The position numbers and the translations under genes are program-made. Under the pieces are notes generated by a model that had not been told where the DNA came from, made no database searches, and saw only the letters and a list, made by a program, of their open reading frames with translations. From assembly GCA_035582835.1 (NCBI GenBank), contig JAYKAV010002928.1, positions 420,077 to 484,076 of the forward strand: a stretch of DNA of 64,000 nt. Direction: 5' to 3'. Shown here piece after piece: positions 22,701 through 36,370 of this stretch. The number at the start of each line of letters is the position of its first letter. Within the stretch, counting starts at the first letter, position 1. The stretch is from Phoebastria nigripes. Its lineage: Eukaryota > Chordata > Aves > Procellariiformes > Diomedeidae.

Positions 22701-25700
22701 TGAAGGCCTCCAGAGGGAGATGGTGTCCACCTATGAAGAAGCACCATCAGGATCCCTCTTTTAGATATTTGTAACATGCATTGAAAGAGACAGACTGTGT
22801 CCCACCCAACACACGTGGAAGGTACACCCAGCAGGGACTACGTGAGCTGCAGAATGTAGCAACAGACCAGCCAATAAACGTATAATGCTCCNGCAATGCT
22901 GGCAAAGTTCAGGTCTGGAAGAAAACTTTCTCACTGCAAGAGAAGATGGTACTTTATGAGACACTGGATGACTTGGGGCAGTCAAAGACTTGACACTGAG
23001 GCAAGACTGTGGGTGTAAAAAAAGCTGCCCTCTCGCACTCTGAAAGATTTGGAGAAGTGGAACAAACGAACTGGTGCCAATGCAAAAGTTCAGAGCAGAA
23101 CAGGGGGAGCAAACGCCAGAGCTGTGGCAGTGGATTAGGAGGCCAGTGCACCAGCCTCACAGGGAGACGGGCAGGAGGAGAAGCAAAAGGGCTGGAGGAA
23201 GCCTTGATAGTGGCGTAGGCGAGGAGCAGAGTGGAAGGGGAAGGTCTATGAGGCTGGAAACAGTCTGTGTTTCATCTGTACTTCCTTGGGGAGAAAAGAC
23301 CAGAGAAATGTAAAGCATTTAGTTGGTTAAATTCCCCAGCAATTCCAGGCATTTGCTCTTATTTTTACTTGGCACTGAGGAAAACATTGCGTGTGCTTAA
23401 GGTTTTTGTTGTTTGTCAGTGCTAATAAGGCAGGCAACACAGGAATTGAGCCTTTCTCTTGAACTGCCCATGGCAAATACTAATGCTGGAAAACTACTCG
23501 GAGAGCAGGTGAAGAGTCTCTGCAGAGAGTGTCTCATGTTTCAGTAGGAACCAGCTTGACCTTCGTTCCCAGATGAGTCAGGATTTGGTAGAAAGGTTGT
23601 GCAGAAGGGTATTGCAATTGAAACTCCAGAGGTCTTAAGGAGGAAGGGTCCCCCTGGGCGCGAGCCAGCGGTGGGATTGCAGCAGAAGCAGGTGTACGTT
23701 AGCCAGGTCTACCAGCCTGGGGTGCTTTAGAATGTTGCCACATTAACACAGAGTTTGGTGAGGGATGTGAAAGTCCCTTGCAGATGCTAGGTGCAGGCTT
23801 TGTGGTGGAAGCTCATGCTATCGGAGATACTCAACAGTAGTGCAACCAAAACAGCTACTTCATGGCTGGCTAAGGTACCTCTGTGTGAGCTCTGTCCACA
23901 TTGCAGGGTGAACATGCTCTTGATTTGTGCTTGATTTGTTCTTAGTCTTCTGTTTGTAGGAAAGACTCCACTTCTAAGGAGCTCGTAGAAACATTAGCCA
24001 AAAGGTTTGTTTACAAGAAGGATAACCCACAGCACATATCCTACAGTAGCAGTTTTGTTTTCTATAAACACCCAGACACACAAGGTACCAGATGTCAGCT
24101 GTACTCCAGGATCTGTCCACATGCATGTTTTCACTAGAGGATTTCCACTGGCTAAACTAATGGACTGCTGTTGCCATTGCCATGTGGCTGAGAGCACGCA
24201 TGTGGCCAGTTACCACGGATCAGCGAACATGCAGTAACTTGCTCAGCTTTTGGAACGGAGGGGGTCTGACTCACAAGCTCCAGTGATTCACGCTGGGGTA
24301 AAGGAAGAGGTTATATGTCCCAGCTGCTTTCTGGTCTTTCTGTTGGAGCTCTCTAGCTCTGCAGAAGGAGGGATTGATAAATGAGCTTGTGGCTCTGTTC
24401 CTGCACTGCCCCTGGCTCATAGTCTCAGGTGTTAAGACAAACAGAAGGGTTATGGGAGAGAGACCCATCAGGGTTGAGGAATAACCCATCTCTCCATTCA
24501 GGCAGACTAGGGGGCTAGGAACTCCTGGCAGAGGGGCAGGATGGAGCAGAATGGTACATTAGTAAGTAATTCCACTATGGATCCAAAAGCTGGTGAGTCA
24601 GAGCCCTGGGCATCCCATTTTCAATCCCTTTTTGGAGGTGGATGTAAGCAACCTGGGAAAGGCAGTCTCTGGTGAGAGGAGGAACATCTGGAGAGGGGCT
24701 GAGCACAGCCTGGCTGCCGACCTTTGAGGTCATGCCCTTGGCTCATTCTCCTGCCTTTGTTAATGTGACGGGCTCCAGCTGCAAAGCGGCTGAAGAAAAG
24801 CTGTGTTGCCATGAACAGCATGGCTCTGTCATCCTTCTTCCTGCATCTGGACTGCCAGCCTCCTGCTCTGAGTGCTACCCTGATCTCTAGTCTTGCCTCA
24901 GCACTGAGCTGTAATGGGACTGCAGCATATGTTTGAACTCAAAACCTACTGGAGAAGATGGGATGAGACTAGGGCAGGGTGAGTGTGTGGACCCACATCC
25001 CACTTCTTCTGTTGCATAACTCCAGAGGCAGCGAGAGCAGGGGAAATGAGCCTCTTGTTCCTCTGACCCCTCCTCATTTTCCCTTGGACTCCAACGAACA
25101 CTTTCAGGTGCATAAGGGGAGTTCAGCATGGGGGTTGTATGACCCTGTGCCTTTTTAAGTGACTGGTAGCTTTGTTATAGTGGGGCCGTGCTCTTGCAGT
25201 AAGCAATGAGCGGAGCTGTGGCTCTTGCTTGGATGTGCTTGTGTTCTTCTGGGAGCAAAGCTCCATAAAAAAACAAAGTGTTTCTTGAAGAGAACTTGAA
25301 GAACGTAAGTCCAAGAGTAGCTGAGCTTGCAGCTCACGACTAGGACTGTAAATCTGGGCCATATCCTTTGGCTGAGAAGTCACAGGACTGTGAAGTCCCA
25401 ACAAAGGCTGGCCGTCCACTCTGTGCTGAAGACTGTGTTCAGGGCAGAGGCCGTCAGGCAGTGAGATAACCTGGAGCTTTCCTTTGGGAAAGCTGCATCT
25501 CCTGTCACTGAGGATGAGGCTGGAAGGGGANTGGAAAGCTGGGTAGGAGCCACCCACCACTCCTGGTTCACCCAGAAGTTTGCTTGGTGCTGTGTCAAGC
25601 TACTCGCCCTGGTTTCTGTCAGTGAATGCTGTCTTGGCGGCTGGTCACCCTCCACTGATCTGCCAGCACCGGTGAGGTGGAGGGACGTGCTGGCAGCAGA

Positions 25701-26567
25701 GGCGGTTTGGGAAGGCGAAGGCCTCTCCACCTGGGCTGGAGCTCGGACATGTGTCACCTGTTGCACTGACCTTCTGTCTGGGACAGGATAACAAATCTCA
25801 TGTGACTGGGAGATGTGACTCTGCCCAAGAGGGAAGCTCTCGCCGGACTCACAAGGGCCTGATGGGAGCAAAACTGCAGGTTCCCTCAACATTCCGTGAG
25901 AGCATTCAGAACGGTGCAAGACGTGCCTGGCCTCCTGGCCAGGACACGGTCCTGGCTCCTGTGCTGTGCTCCAGACAGAAAGCTGTGTTTTGAACTGACA
26001 TGACCTGGGATTGTCTCCCCTCTGACAAGGGTAATGTTATGTTGCTGCATTTTTGAGATGTTCCAAATTGTAACAACAAATACAAGTAATAATGGTAAAA
26101 ATTAAACATTTAGGTAATTAATAACTCTGGTAATTAGGCTTGGCAGACTCAGTCATCAGTCCTTATAAGGGATTTTAGTTCAGGCATGTCTGGACAGTGN
26201 GAGCTCTTCAATATGAGGGAGAATTTCTTTGCAGAAAAGAGCAATAAGGCACATGAGGCTGTCTCCACGCAGTAACGGTGACGATCATACTTCTGAGGAG
26301 TCCAATGGTCCTGAAGCTCTTCTACAGCTTGTCTCATCCTTACCGTCCCCTTACATTTTTGACTACACATGGAAGTCAGAGCCCAGCTTTTCTTGCTGAA
26401 TTTTCATGCCTGGTGAGGATGGGAAGGGGAAGGGAACTGCATTTGTTCTCCAAGTCTGAGACTCGGTGGCTGCCAGCTCAGAAAAAGACAGACAACTACA
26501 AATGTGTGAGGTGGACAGAAAAAGTGTTCTTTGAGGAAGCAATGAAACTTTAATTTACCTTAAAACT

Positions 26568-26624
26568 ACACTAAAGTCAGGTGCTTTAGTGTTTGGTTTA
26601 AAAAAAAAAAAAAAAAAAAAAAAA
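26568..26624 (+). repeat. Short perfect hairpin followed by poly-A (25 A)
   Basis: ACACTAAAG (26568-26576) and its exact reverse complement CTTTAGTGT (26584-26592) form a 9-bp stem with a 7-base loop. After a short GGTTT spacer an uninterrupted A run fills 26600-26624. The tract could be a simple repeat or the tail of an unrecognised retroposed sequence. I found no AATAAA close upstream. Confidence 0.85.
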
Positions 26625-29600
26625 CACAAAATTTGAAGCAGATTTCCTACATCATTGACTGACGTTTGGAAGCCCTTCAGAGAAACCTCTTTTTGGTGTC
26701 AGAATTTGCACATTTGCTTAATTTGAGGGTAAAATCAGGTTAAAATCCATCAGCCAGGTTCTCAGCAGATGTTTCTCTGACCTATCTCCTCTGCTTTGTT
26801 GGTGTGTGTGTGATATGTACCAGCTGAGCATCCAAACCTCTCACTTTCAACAGCTTTTTGATTTGAAGGCTGGGACTTTATTCCAACTCCGAAACTGTGT
26901 ATGTGTGCATGTGTACATATGTTTGCGCTCACATGAATTTTTTATTCCACTTTGAAGTCCATGGCACTTTGCAAGAGTCCCCTGGTTCCTGATGCACTCC
27001 AGCCCTCTGGGGGGTATGCAATTTTGGCTGGCACACTACTCTGGCAAAGCCAGTACTGATCCTGTTGCTCCTTGTATGCCTCTTGTACATCTCTTCCTCC
27101 ATTGACAAAACTCCCATGCTTAGCAGCTATGTCTCTGGTTCAAAGCACACCAAAAGAGCTCTTTGTGTTCAAGCTGTTTCCCACCTCTCGGCTTGACCTA
27201 AGTGCTCCCAGAGAGAAGCCTCCTTGCTCTGAGGACAAACTGGTCTTACTCCAGGAGTGGTGCGTGCATAGGCGTGGGTTTGTGGAGTCTACTCAGAGCA
27301 CCTGGTGTTGGCCAGATTATGGCTAGCGCTCCCACAATCATGATGTGAGAAGTCAGATCAACAGGAGAGCTCAGGTCCCAGCAGGGAACTGGCTATTGAT
27401 GCTCTTGGGTGAAAACTGGCCAGGGAGCTGAGGCAAAGGTGCTGCCTNCTCCCTTGAACCTGGCCATGTCCCCCTTGCCTGCACTGCATGGGTGTTCAGA
27501 TGCCTGTCTCCTGTGCCCATTTCCAGGCTCTGGTGAGTGGGGCAGGGCTAGCAGAGAGGAATGCTGAGTTTGGGCCAGGCAGAGGGAGGGGGGATCTTTN
27601 AGCTGCTAGCGCAGTTGTTCTACTCGGCAAGGTAACCAGCTTCAGCTGTGCCCATGCTAACTTGCTGCTTTCTGCAGGAGAGAAGCCTCAGCTGCACTAC
27701 AAAGCAAAAAAAAAAATCACCTGCCTGACTTCCATTGCAGGGTTTGCAAGCAAGAGGAATACTGATGGGGGAAGAGGCTTGGGAGACACTCCAGTGGCTA
27801 CTGCTGCTGGTACATTGCTCCCTTTCAGGTAGACAGCTGGCAATGCAAGGCAGGGCTTTCTCAGCCAGTAGGTTTTCAGAGCCAGCCTGTACTGCTGCTA
27901 TGCCTGCTCCATGATGCAATCACTGATGGACACAGCAGCTTGTGCAGCAGCATCAGGTTCTACATCACANAATATCCCAGTGCTAGGCTGTGTGACTTCT
28001 GCCATGAGCAGAGCNAATTGCAGATCTTGTGCTATGAATCTTGGTTGTCTGAAAATGACTGAGCTGTTAAAGCGATTCAGATGCAGAAAGTCTTGCTAAC
28101 AGGTCCTGGATCCATAGGTCGAGGTGCTGGAGCTGGGCAAGCTGTCTTTCAAAGGCCAGGAGTCTGCCTGATTGCTGCTACCCAAGAAGCAGTTTGTTTC
28201 CCTTCCAGAGATCATGCGTGTTTCATCTGCTCATTCAGGCTTTTGCCTGAAGGGCAAGGACAAGGAATGTGATGAACTTCTCTTTGGCATGGAAGCGTAT
28301 TTTGCTTCACATTTGTCAATAAATGAGATTAGGTTTCTGTATTTGTGCTGAGAGTCTGCATGAGAGGCACGACTAATGAATGCTAAAATAAACTCTTTGG
28401 CTGGCTGTTGGGTAACAAACACAGCTAAAACTTGCATTGCAGAAGAGGTCCTAACATTGCAGAGATGCCAGTTATATGATCAAGAAAAAGAGATTCAGCC
28501 CAAAACAGAAATTATCCTGGATCTTACATGAAATGATGACTCAGTACCAAAAGCAGTGTGTGTATAATAATGTCCATGCTTCTTCTCTACTTGAAAGAAC
28601 ATTTCCCACTCAGTTCTGGCTTACCTCTCCCAATCCTTCCAGGTATGAATAGTCTTTGTCCAGAATCTGAACCTTTTCCCCTAAAAAGGTCGTCTCAGAA
28701 AGACGGGAGGCAGCGCGAATTACCTATTTCTGGGTGTCCTTCCCACTGCCCACCCTGATGAGCCCTGGGCACCCCCTTTCTGTCCCACACGGCTAGTGAG
28801 ACCATTTAGGAATAAGGAAACCTTTCTGCTGTCTGAAGTGGACACATTTAGATCAAGGGAGAGACCTGGTAAACTCCTGGGTATCTTGGTTTGGGGGACC
28901 CCCTGAAGAAATGTCAGTGAGTGGATTTCAGGAGGGACATCTTGGCAAATAATGCTGGTAGTTGGGGGAGAAAATGGTAAAAATCTGGAGGAATGGTTGT
29001 GGATGATGGTTAAATGAACACTTGAGTTTCCTGCAGGAGGTGAAGGACAGTGCCCATCCCAGGCTGCAGTGGTGGCGTGTGGGCACCCATGCGGCACTTC
29101 AGCAGCCCGTTCCTTAACGACAAGGCTGAGGATCTGACTCAGCTTTTCCGATTCACAGTTGTGCACTTTCAGGCATGAGAATGAAGAGATTTGTTGATAA
29201 CCAAAGGAGAGCTGTCAAGTGAAAAAGGTTGCCATGGGCAAATGGTTCTCGCTCAGCCAGTGTGATATCTGCACTACAGTCAGGAAAGAACATTGCTACA
29301 TGAAGAACTCCTAAGCAAGCTTTTCTGTCGCTTGCTTGGATACCAGTATTGGTAAAGCAGCAGTAAAGGCACGCTACAATTTTGGGCTGTGTAGCCGTAG
29401 CACCTAGCCCTTACGTAGTGGTTACAACGTATGCTTATGCCTCTTCAGTGCTCCCTTCTCTCAGTTAATTTGTCAAGGCAGGCTCATAGATGCTGATCTG
29501 TCCTGCTGATGATGGTGTAGGTGCTGCAGACCCTTCCTAGGGCAAGGACCTTGGCCTCCACAGACCTCCCAAGCTTTAATTTTTCTCAATAATACTTCTA

Positions 29601-32600
29601 GCTCTTCTACTGGCAAACTTCCAGGTATAAGACTGCCCTCCTGAATCTCCAGAGAAGCAGCTGCAATGCTGCTGTTGTTGCTTAGGACTTTCCTAAGCTG
29701 CATTTCAGGGAATTTCTCCTTCTGTGGTCGAGCTTATCACTTCTACCTGCTGCTGATGGGCAGAAGAGAAAGCAGGAGTGGCAAAGAAATGTTGTACAAT
29801 GGAAATATGTTGGTAACAGCTTTCAAAACCACCTCTGTCCACATAGCATGTATTTGGTTGGCTGTTTGAATTATTAGTGCTTCTGGAGAGGTTTCCTTGT
29901 CTATCCTATATTTAGAAAATGTGGGCAGGCCATGCAATTTTAAGAACAAGCCTCGTGTTAGCAGGGCCATTGCTCATTTCATGTGTTGTAACATTTTGTG
30001 TTGGTAATGTTTTGAGTCAGTGTTTGAGAGAGATGGCATGAGTCACAGCTCTGGTTTTCTTACAGGGTTAGGTAGGTGTCTTGTTCATTTTGGGGGGTTA
30101 GAAAGGAAAAAAGATGCAGTAGTAATCTGAAGCACTGCCAACAGTTTTGGTTTTATTGCCAGAACTGTGATAATCTGGTATTTCCCGTAAAGCCCCAGGT
30201 GTTGTACTTGTTTTATTTTCTGGGAATCTCCAATTTCTCTTATCCTTTGTCATTGCAGGGCAAAACCAGACAGTGTGTCCTTTCTGGGCCTATACATTCA
30301 CAATATCAAAGATAATAATAAACCTCAAACACATCTCTACCTGGATAGCTCATTATATTTAATCCGATATCACCATTTTTGAGAAGGAGAAGAGGCCCAA
30401 TTCATGATTTCCGAGTGAGCTGAGCTGAGTGTGTGGCATCTGTCTGTCCTCTCCTCCTTTCCCCCTCTTCTCTTCGTGGTCTTTTTTGCAGGTCAGAAGA
30501 GACACCGAGTGTCTCTTGTACATATTTGCTGTCTTCTCATGCTAATGGAGAACCACACATCTCTGAGCCTGCCCCATCTCTTCTGCCACGTGCAGGCTTA
30601 GCAGCCGCCTCATTGTAATACTCGGGGCCCTGGCCTCGAAATGGCTTGGGTGCTTCCCCCAGCAGAGGCGTTTTTCTGCATTGAAGCCTCGGGGCTTGTC
30701 TGCACAGGGAGGCTCTTGCAAAACATGCTTGGCCTAGGGTGTGAATTTAAAGGGAAAGAACTGTTCTGCACCAGATTCCTGCCTTAAACCCTCTTATTCT
30801 GCAGAAAAAGGGCTGGTATTTTTACTGTGCTGCCGGCTGGACTTGGTTGAACAACTGCACTTGACCTGAGAAGCCAAAGGCTCTTCTGGCAACTCCATTC
30901 TGAGCTGGCCTTAGGTTCTCGATGCTGGCTCCAGTTAGCACTGCGGAGGAGGCAAGGGGGTGGCAGGGAGGAGGCTGGTGCCCTCAGGCTCCCTATGTAC
31001 CCAGAAAAGGGGGACCAATTCAGAGCAGAGCCCCCCTTAGGGGTTCTTGGTACCCTTTGGAAAAGCCACCCTGAACAGAGAGGCTGCACAGACCAACCTG
31101 AGTTGACAGTCCCCCTTCCTCAGGTTTGGGCTTGGATTAGCTGCTCGAGTCCAAACCTGTCAGAGCAGCCTGGGACTCAACTTGATGAATTGCCCTGAGT
31201 CAGCAGCCTTTCTGCGCTGCACTCGCAGTCCACGTGAGCTGGCTGAGTTGCTGGGGCAGTATGCTACGGGAGATGTGTGTAGGTATGTATTTTGCTTTTG
31301 TAGACCGCAAATACAGTCCTCACTGAGAGCTATCAGACTGGCCACCCTAGCTGTCATCTGTGGCCCTCGCNTGCCAGAGCATGAAGCTTCCTGAAGAGTT
31401 CTCCTCAAATGCACCCCTCCAGTGCTGTCTCAGCCCCACCGTGCCAGATCTGAGATGTTGGGGAAATGGTCCTACAGGGAGCTGCGGTCTATGGGTGGAC
31501 TGTGCCTGCTGAGCTGGGGTTGGAAGTGTGGTGGTGGTCCCCAGCCCAGCTCCTGGTGGTGGATGGAGGTCCCATGCCCCCAGTCACACTGGTGCAAGGC
31601 TGCTAGTGCTTTCCGTGTGAAGCATTACTGTGGCTCTTGCAAGGATGGTGTGTGAGTAGGGAAGGTCCTTTGCATTTGGGAGTGGGGGAAGGGACACTGG
31701 AAACAGCTTGCATCCCACAGGATTGAAACCTGAAGTCTCTGAGAGGAGAAGGGACACCGTGACAGTACAGAAGGTCATGTAAATGAAGCACTCTTTCTGT
31801 ATGTCTCCACTGAGGCCAAAGGTGGAAGCCCAGACATCCCTAACTGCTCCCGGCCAGTTTTCAGTCGGTACATCAGTATCCCCTGGAAGCTGCTGTCACT
31901 GCAGTCACTGAGGGCAAGAGCATAGCAGGACTGGCAGAAAGGGAGAGACNTTTGTATGAAGCATAGGCATGCTGTCAGCTGGATTAACCAGGGTAAAAAT
32001 CCACACGGGGGTTATAAGCCTCTGGGCATCAGGGCAGAAAAACAGCTCTGTCCTTGAGAGAATGCAGAAGACTTCCCTACTGAGAAGTTATTCAAAAGGA
32101 GTCAGTGATACTTGCTGCCATGAAGTGGAGGTCCCTGTCTAGCAAGGAGCATGGTCTAACCCAACATGGCAGCCTCTCTGCAGCATGGTGGTCTTTTCTG
32201 GCTGCTTTCTGTGCCTGTCACGAGTCCTCATGCGTCACCGAAGCCTTCCCCTGTTCTTCGCTGCTGGAGTTGCCCTGCTAACAGAGTTGGCTGCTTGAGG
32301 ACTCATCAGGGCTGAAATGATTTATTCCTCAGCCATTTATTGCAAATGAACCATTGGAAGTCTTTCAAAAGCCATCTTCTCTTGACCTAAGTTCAGCTAA
32401 ATGTTTTAGCAGCATCAGCTTTACATAACAAGTTAGAGGTAGAGGGGAATTCTGGGAGAGTAAGGTTTATGTTGTTGAAGAGTCCTCGCTGACCAGGATC
32501 TCCCTCTCAAAGTTACCTGGTTATTCAGAGGATCACTGAGGGAGCTGGGAATTACAAGCCAACTGCCCCAGAAAAATGTGATGGCTTGCTTGTTTACTCC

Positions 32601-34079
32601 AGGTCTCTGATGAAAGGCCAAAATATCTGTATGAAAGCAGGTAATACTTTGCCAGCATTTAGATTGTAGTAAAGTCTCTTGATAGAGCCCTAGCACCCCA
32701 AATTAATTCCAGTTGGTAGGGACAGGAGAGCATCACATGGGCTGAAAACTGGGTGGGGAGGACCATGAACAATGGATTAGGATAAACAGCAGTGTGTCAA
32801 ATTGTCAGGGGAGTGAAGGAGAGCGCAGTGTTGGGAGCTAGTCTTGCCAATTGCTGCCCTTCATGGTGAGCTGCGCATAGTTAACAGCACTTAAGGGGAG
32901 TCTGTGAGTGTACTTGGGAAGTTGAATCTGTTCGTCTTTAGTTACCTGGGAAGGTTTTTCAGAGTATCCTTCATATGGCAGGGCTGATGTGTGATCCTGT
33001 CTGAGGTGTTCGTTTAGCTTTTGTTCATGTTCACAAAGACGCTCCCAGTTAATTATCTGATATTTTGACCAGACATTTATTTACCACCAAATTACAAAGG
33101 GAGGGGTGCAAGTTGAAAAATGGGATGAAAAGCATAATAGGGTAAGCTGCACTTGACTGTGATGTTCAGTCTTCATGATCCCCTGGCTTTGGGTGAGACC
33201 CAGGTAACTACTGGTGTGGGTCCTTGCTCAGAAGCACCATTATAAAAGCGTATCTGGGATGGATCTGTCCTCTGTACATGTACGGGGGTCCTGTAACTAC
33301 AAACAGCAGCATCTAGGTGAGCAGGAAGGCTTTCTTCTCTTGGTGTTTCAGGCTTGACCATTAGGTAGAGGAACTGCCACTGCAGGGACAGACAGGGCAA
33401 TGAGGGTGAAGAGCAGTCACCTTTCACGGAGTGTGAGTGAGTACAAGTGGAAGCTCAGTTTCTACATCCTGCAGCCAGGGGGAGAGTGTGACCAGAGAGC
33501 AACACAGCCTTAAAGCAGCACCGAAGTAGTTCTGAGCCGTGTGTGATAGTGGCGCTCCTGACGCACCATCCCAAACTGGCAGAAAACCAGAAAAGCAGCA
33601 CCAATATTCAGGTCCCTGTCTGAGAAAATGATTCAGGCCCTCTCGATTTCATGAAGACGAGGCTGTCTGGAGCTCTTCAGTGAGATGTGGGAGGTAGTCA
33701 TCATCTCCAGAAATGAAAGGAGGATGAGGCTGGGGCTTAAGAGTGATGTTCAAGGTTTTCAAGAGCACTGATTTTGCAAAGGAAAGAAAAAAACCATGCA
33801 TCTCACAGCCAAGGTGAATTGAGACAGGAAGGACAAAGATGAGTGATTTTGGTTACTTGTGATTGGTGGCAGCTGGCATGGGCAAGAAGAACAAAACAGG
33901 AAGAAGGGGCAGCATAAAGGACTGGAAGACAAAAGGAGAGGCGGGCTACATCTTTGGGAATAGGTGGAACATTTCTTTTGCACCTGGGGACCAAAAGAGC
34001 CTCACAGGTCTCAATAGTTGATAATGTGCCTGGGTTCCCTGTCACCTGCTAACTAGTGTGTCCTTGTACTGACAGCCTT

Positions 34080-34350
34080 TCTTGCAGGGACCCTGGGCCT
34101 TTTCCCAGAGGGGATCTAGTGTTGCCTGTTGGAGAGGTTGTGAGGTTGCGATCAGCTATATCCTTGAAGTCAGCCAGGTCCTGGGGCACTCTGTGGGATG
34201 CAGTGTAGATGTGTAGTAGTAGGTTGTTTGTGTGTCTGGATCCTGGTGAGTTGGATGGATGTTGCAGGGCTGATCCCACCTCAGGGCAGGGATGTGGTCT
34301 GCTCAACTTCTGAAGGGTTCTTCCAAGCTTATTCTTGTAATCCTGTGATT
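34080..34350 (+). mobile_element. CR1 LINE 3'-end fragment, sense on + strand
   Basis: The TTGGAGAGGTTGTGAGG stretch (about 34130), a CAGGTCCTGGGGCA stretch (about 34176), CCTCAGGGCAGGGATGTGG (about 34278) and TTCTGAAGGGTTCTTCCAAG (about 34308) match the order of the CR1 3' untranslated region. The terminal TAATCCTGTGATT (ending 34350) resembles the degenerate ATTCTATG-type tail repeat that ends CR1 elements. It is well diverged and non-coding. The 5' boundary is approximate. Confidence 0.6.
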
Positions 34351-36124
34351 TGTTGACCCCCTGAACACTGTCTTTGGGCCTTTCCAGGTTGGTTCTGTAG
34401 ATGATGAAGATGGTGAAGGTCTATCCAGGCCTTTCCAGGGTAGCTCCTCAGCACCACTGCACCTTCTACATGTTTATCAGAAAGTCATATGCACAGGGTA
34501 TTTAGACTGAGTGTTTCCTACAAAAATGTTCCCCAGCAGAGGAGACCCCAGTCTCTCCATCAGGTTTTTCATACTGTGTCTCAGACCCCTGAACATCCCT
34601 TTTTTGGGTTTCTAGGCGGTTGCATTCCTCTGCATGGAGCTATTCAAGGATGGTTTGGGGAGATGGTGAAGGGGAGGAGCAGTGAGAGTGCAGAAGTGAA
34701 GGCGCAGCTCTGGAGGAATTTTGCTTAAGCTGGAGTGTCTGGGCAGAGAGCCGCCTTCTTTCTTGTCTAGCTCAACTGCTTCCTTGCTTTTCCCTGTCAC
34801 TCTTGCATGGAGATGAGAACCATCCATGCTTATAATACCAGATGAATCCCACATTGTGCCCTGTCTTTTCTCAGGTCTTCCTTGGATCTCAAACTCTTTC
34901 TGCTTGTTGTCACTGCTGCTTAAAATTGGCATTTGTGGTGGCATCCAGAGGTCCCGACTGCAGCATTGTTCCCCTTGTGCTATTCACAGCACAGAGTCAT
35001 AACAAGAGACAGTCCCTGCCCCAAATATATTAAGTGGGATCTTTGAGAGAGGAAATGGAAGCACAGAAAAGGGATGTGAATTGTCCCACTTTACGCAACA
35101 TTTCTGGGATAAAACCCAGCACTATTAATAGCCTTTTGCTCAACAACCATCTTTTGTTCAGAACTCTGGTTTTCACCTTAAGTTGTTTGTGTTGTGCAGG
35201 ATCTGTTGGCCAGTTTGGAAAATGTTCCCACCTTGTGATCTGCAGCTAGACGTAAAGCAGGTCCAATAAACCCCTATCCATTTTGAACTCAGAATAGTCT
35301 TTCTGCTTGGGCCACCACTATGTTGCCTATTGTCTTTTCTTCACCCACATTTCGCTGCTGCATCATTGGTCTTTGTTTTGGGTTGCTTGCATTCTGCACT
35401 ATCTCCTAGAAAATGACTTGTGTCACACCTTCCTTTGCTGCTCTTCCCTAAATCCTTCAGTGGAGTAGCTGGACAACCAGCAAGGGTTGCTCACATCAAA
35501 AACTCAAATTTGCTTTACCTTCCTTCTTACTTGTTGCCCATGAATATTCTATAAAGTGAACTTTCTGCCGGAAATGTTTGTGGAAGCAGAAACTGTTGAT
35601 TAAATTTTAACGAAGAGTCACAGGAAGCAAATTTTAAAATTGCAACTGTATGTTTGTGATAATAAGAGCTCTGTCATTGCTGTCAGGGACTAGAATTGAT
35701 GGAGGCCACAAAATCTCTTTATTCAACCAAAATGAGCCAGAGTTGCTTGATTTTTTTTTTTTTAAACACAAGCCACAAACTGCTCATGAGCAATTTACAA
35801 GCCAAAAATTAGCCAGTATGGCTTTCCAGAGAATAGTTCTGAAGAATATTGCAATAAGCAATATTCAAATATAAAACGAGGGAAAATAAGGATAAAAAAA
35901 TTAATCAGGAAGAGCTGACATCCTTGAGACTCCTGGCAGCCGTAAATCAGCCTGGTTGGGGGACATTTCAGTGTAAGCCACCCATTGCTGTGCTTCAGTG
36001 GGGGTCCGGAGCTATTCAGAACAATGCTGGGAAGCCGCACTCTGGACAAGGCAGGAGACACGCTGTGTTAGTGTCTCCACTGGGCAGTGCCCAGAGTCCC
36101 AAACGGAATTTACAGCTAGCTGCT

Positions 36125-36370
36125 TCCCTGCAGCCCACGGAGGAGGGTGGCCCCTTCTCCGCGGGGCTCGGGCGCTCCCTCAGCTCAGCCAGCGCATGGG
36201 CGCTGCTGGCACGGAGCGCAGCCAGCCCCTCTCTGCGGATCGTGTTCTCTTGTGCAAAGGGTCCTGCTGATTTCAATGGAGAGGTCAGCGCGTGGGAGGA
36301 GAGCAGAACTCGGCCTGACGCAGGCCATCGCTCCGGCAGCGGCAGAGACCCAGGGCATCCTGGGCGTTGG
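36125..36370. promoter_or_regulatory. Small CpG-dense, GC-rich patch (possible CpG island or regulatory element)
   Basis: By hand count there are roughly 19 CpG dinucleotides in about 240 bases, with GC near two thirds. The surrounding kilobases are AT-rich and CpG-poor, so the patch stands out. It includes CTCCGCGGGGCTCGGGCGCT (about 36157-36176) and several GCGC or CGG motifs. Open frames cross it on both strands (for example 35924-36388 on +), but none resembles a known protein. It could be a small unmethylated promoter or enhancer inside the NRG2 intron. The function is not shown by the sequence. Confidence 0.45.
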
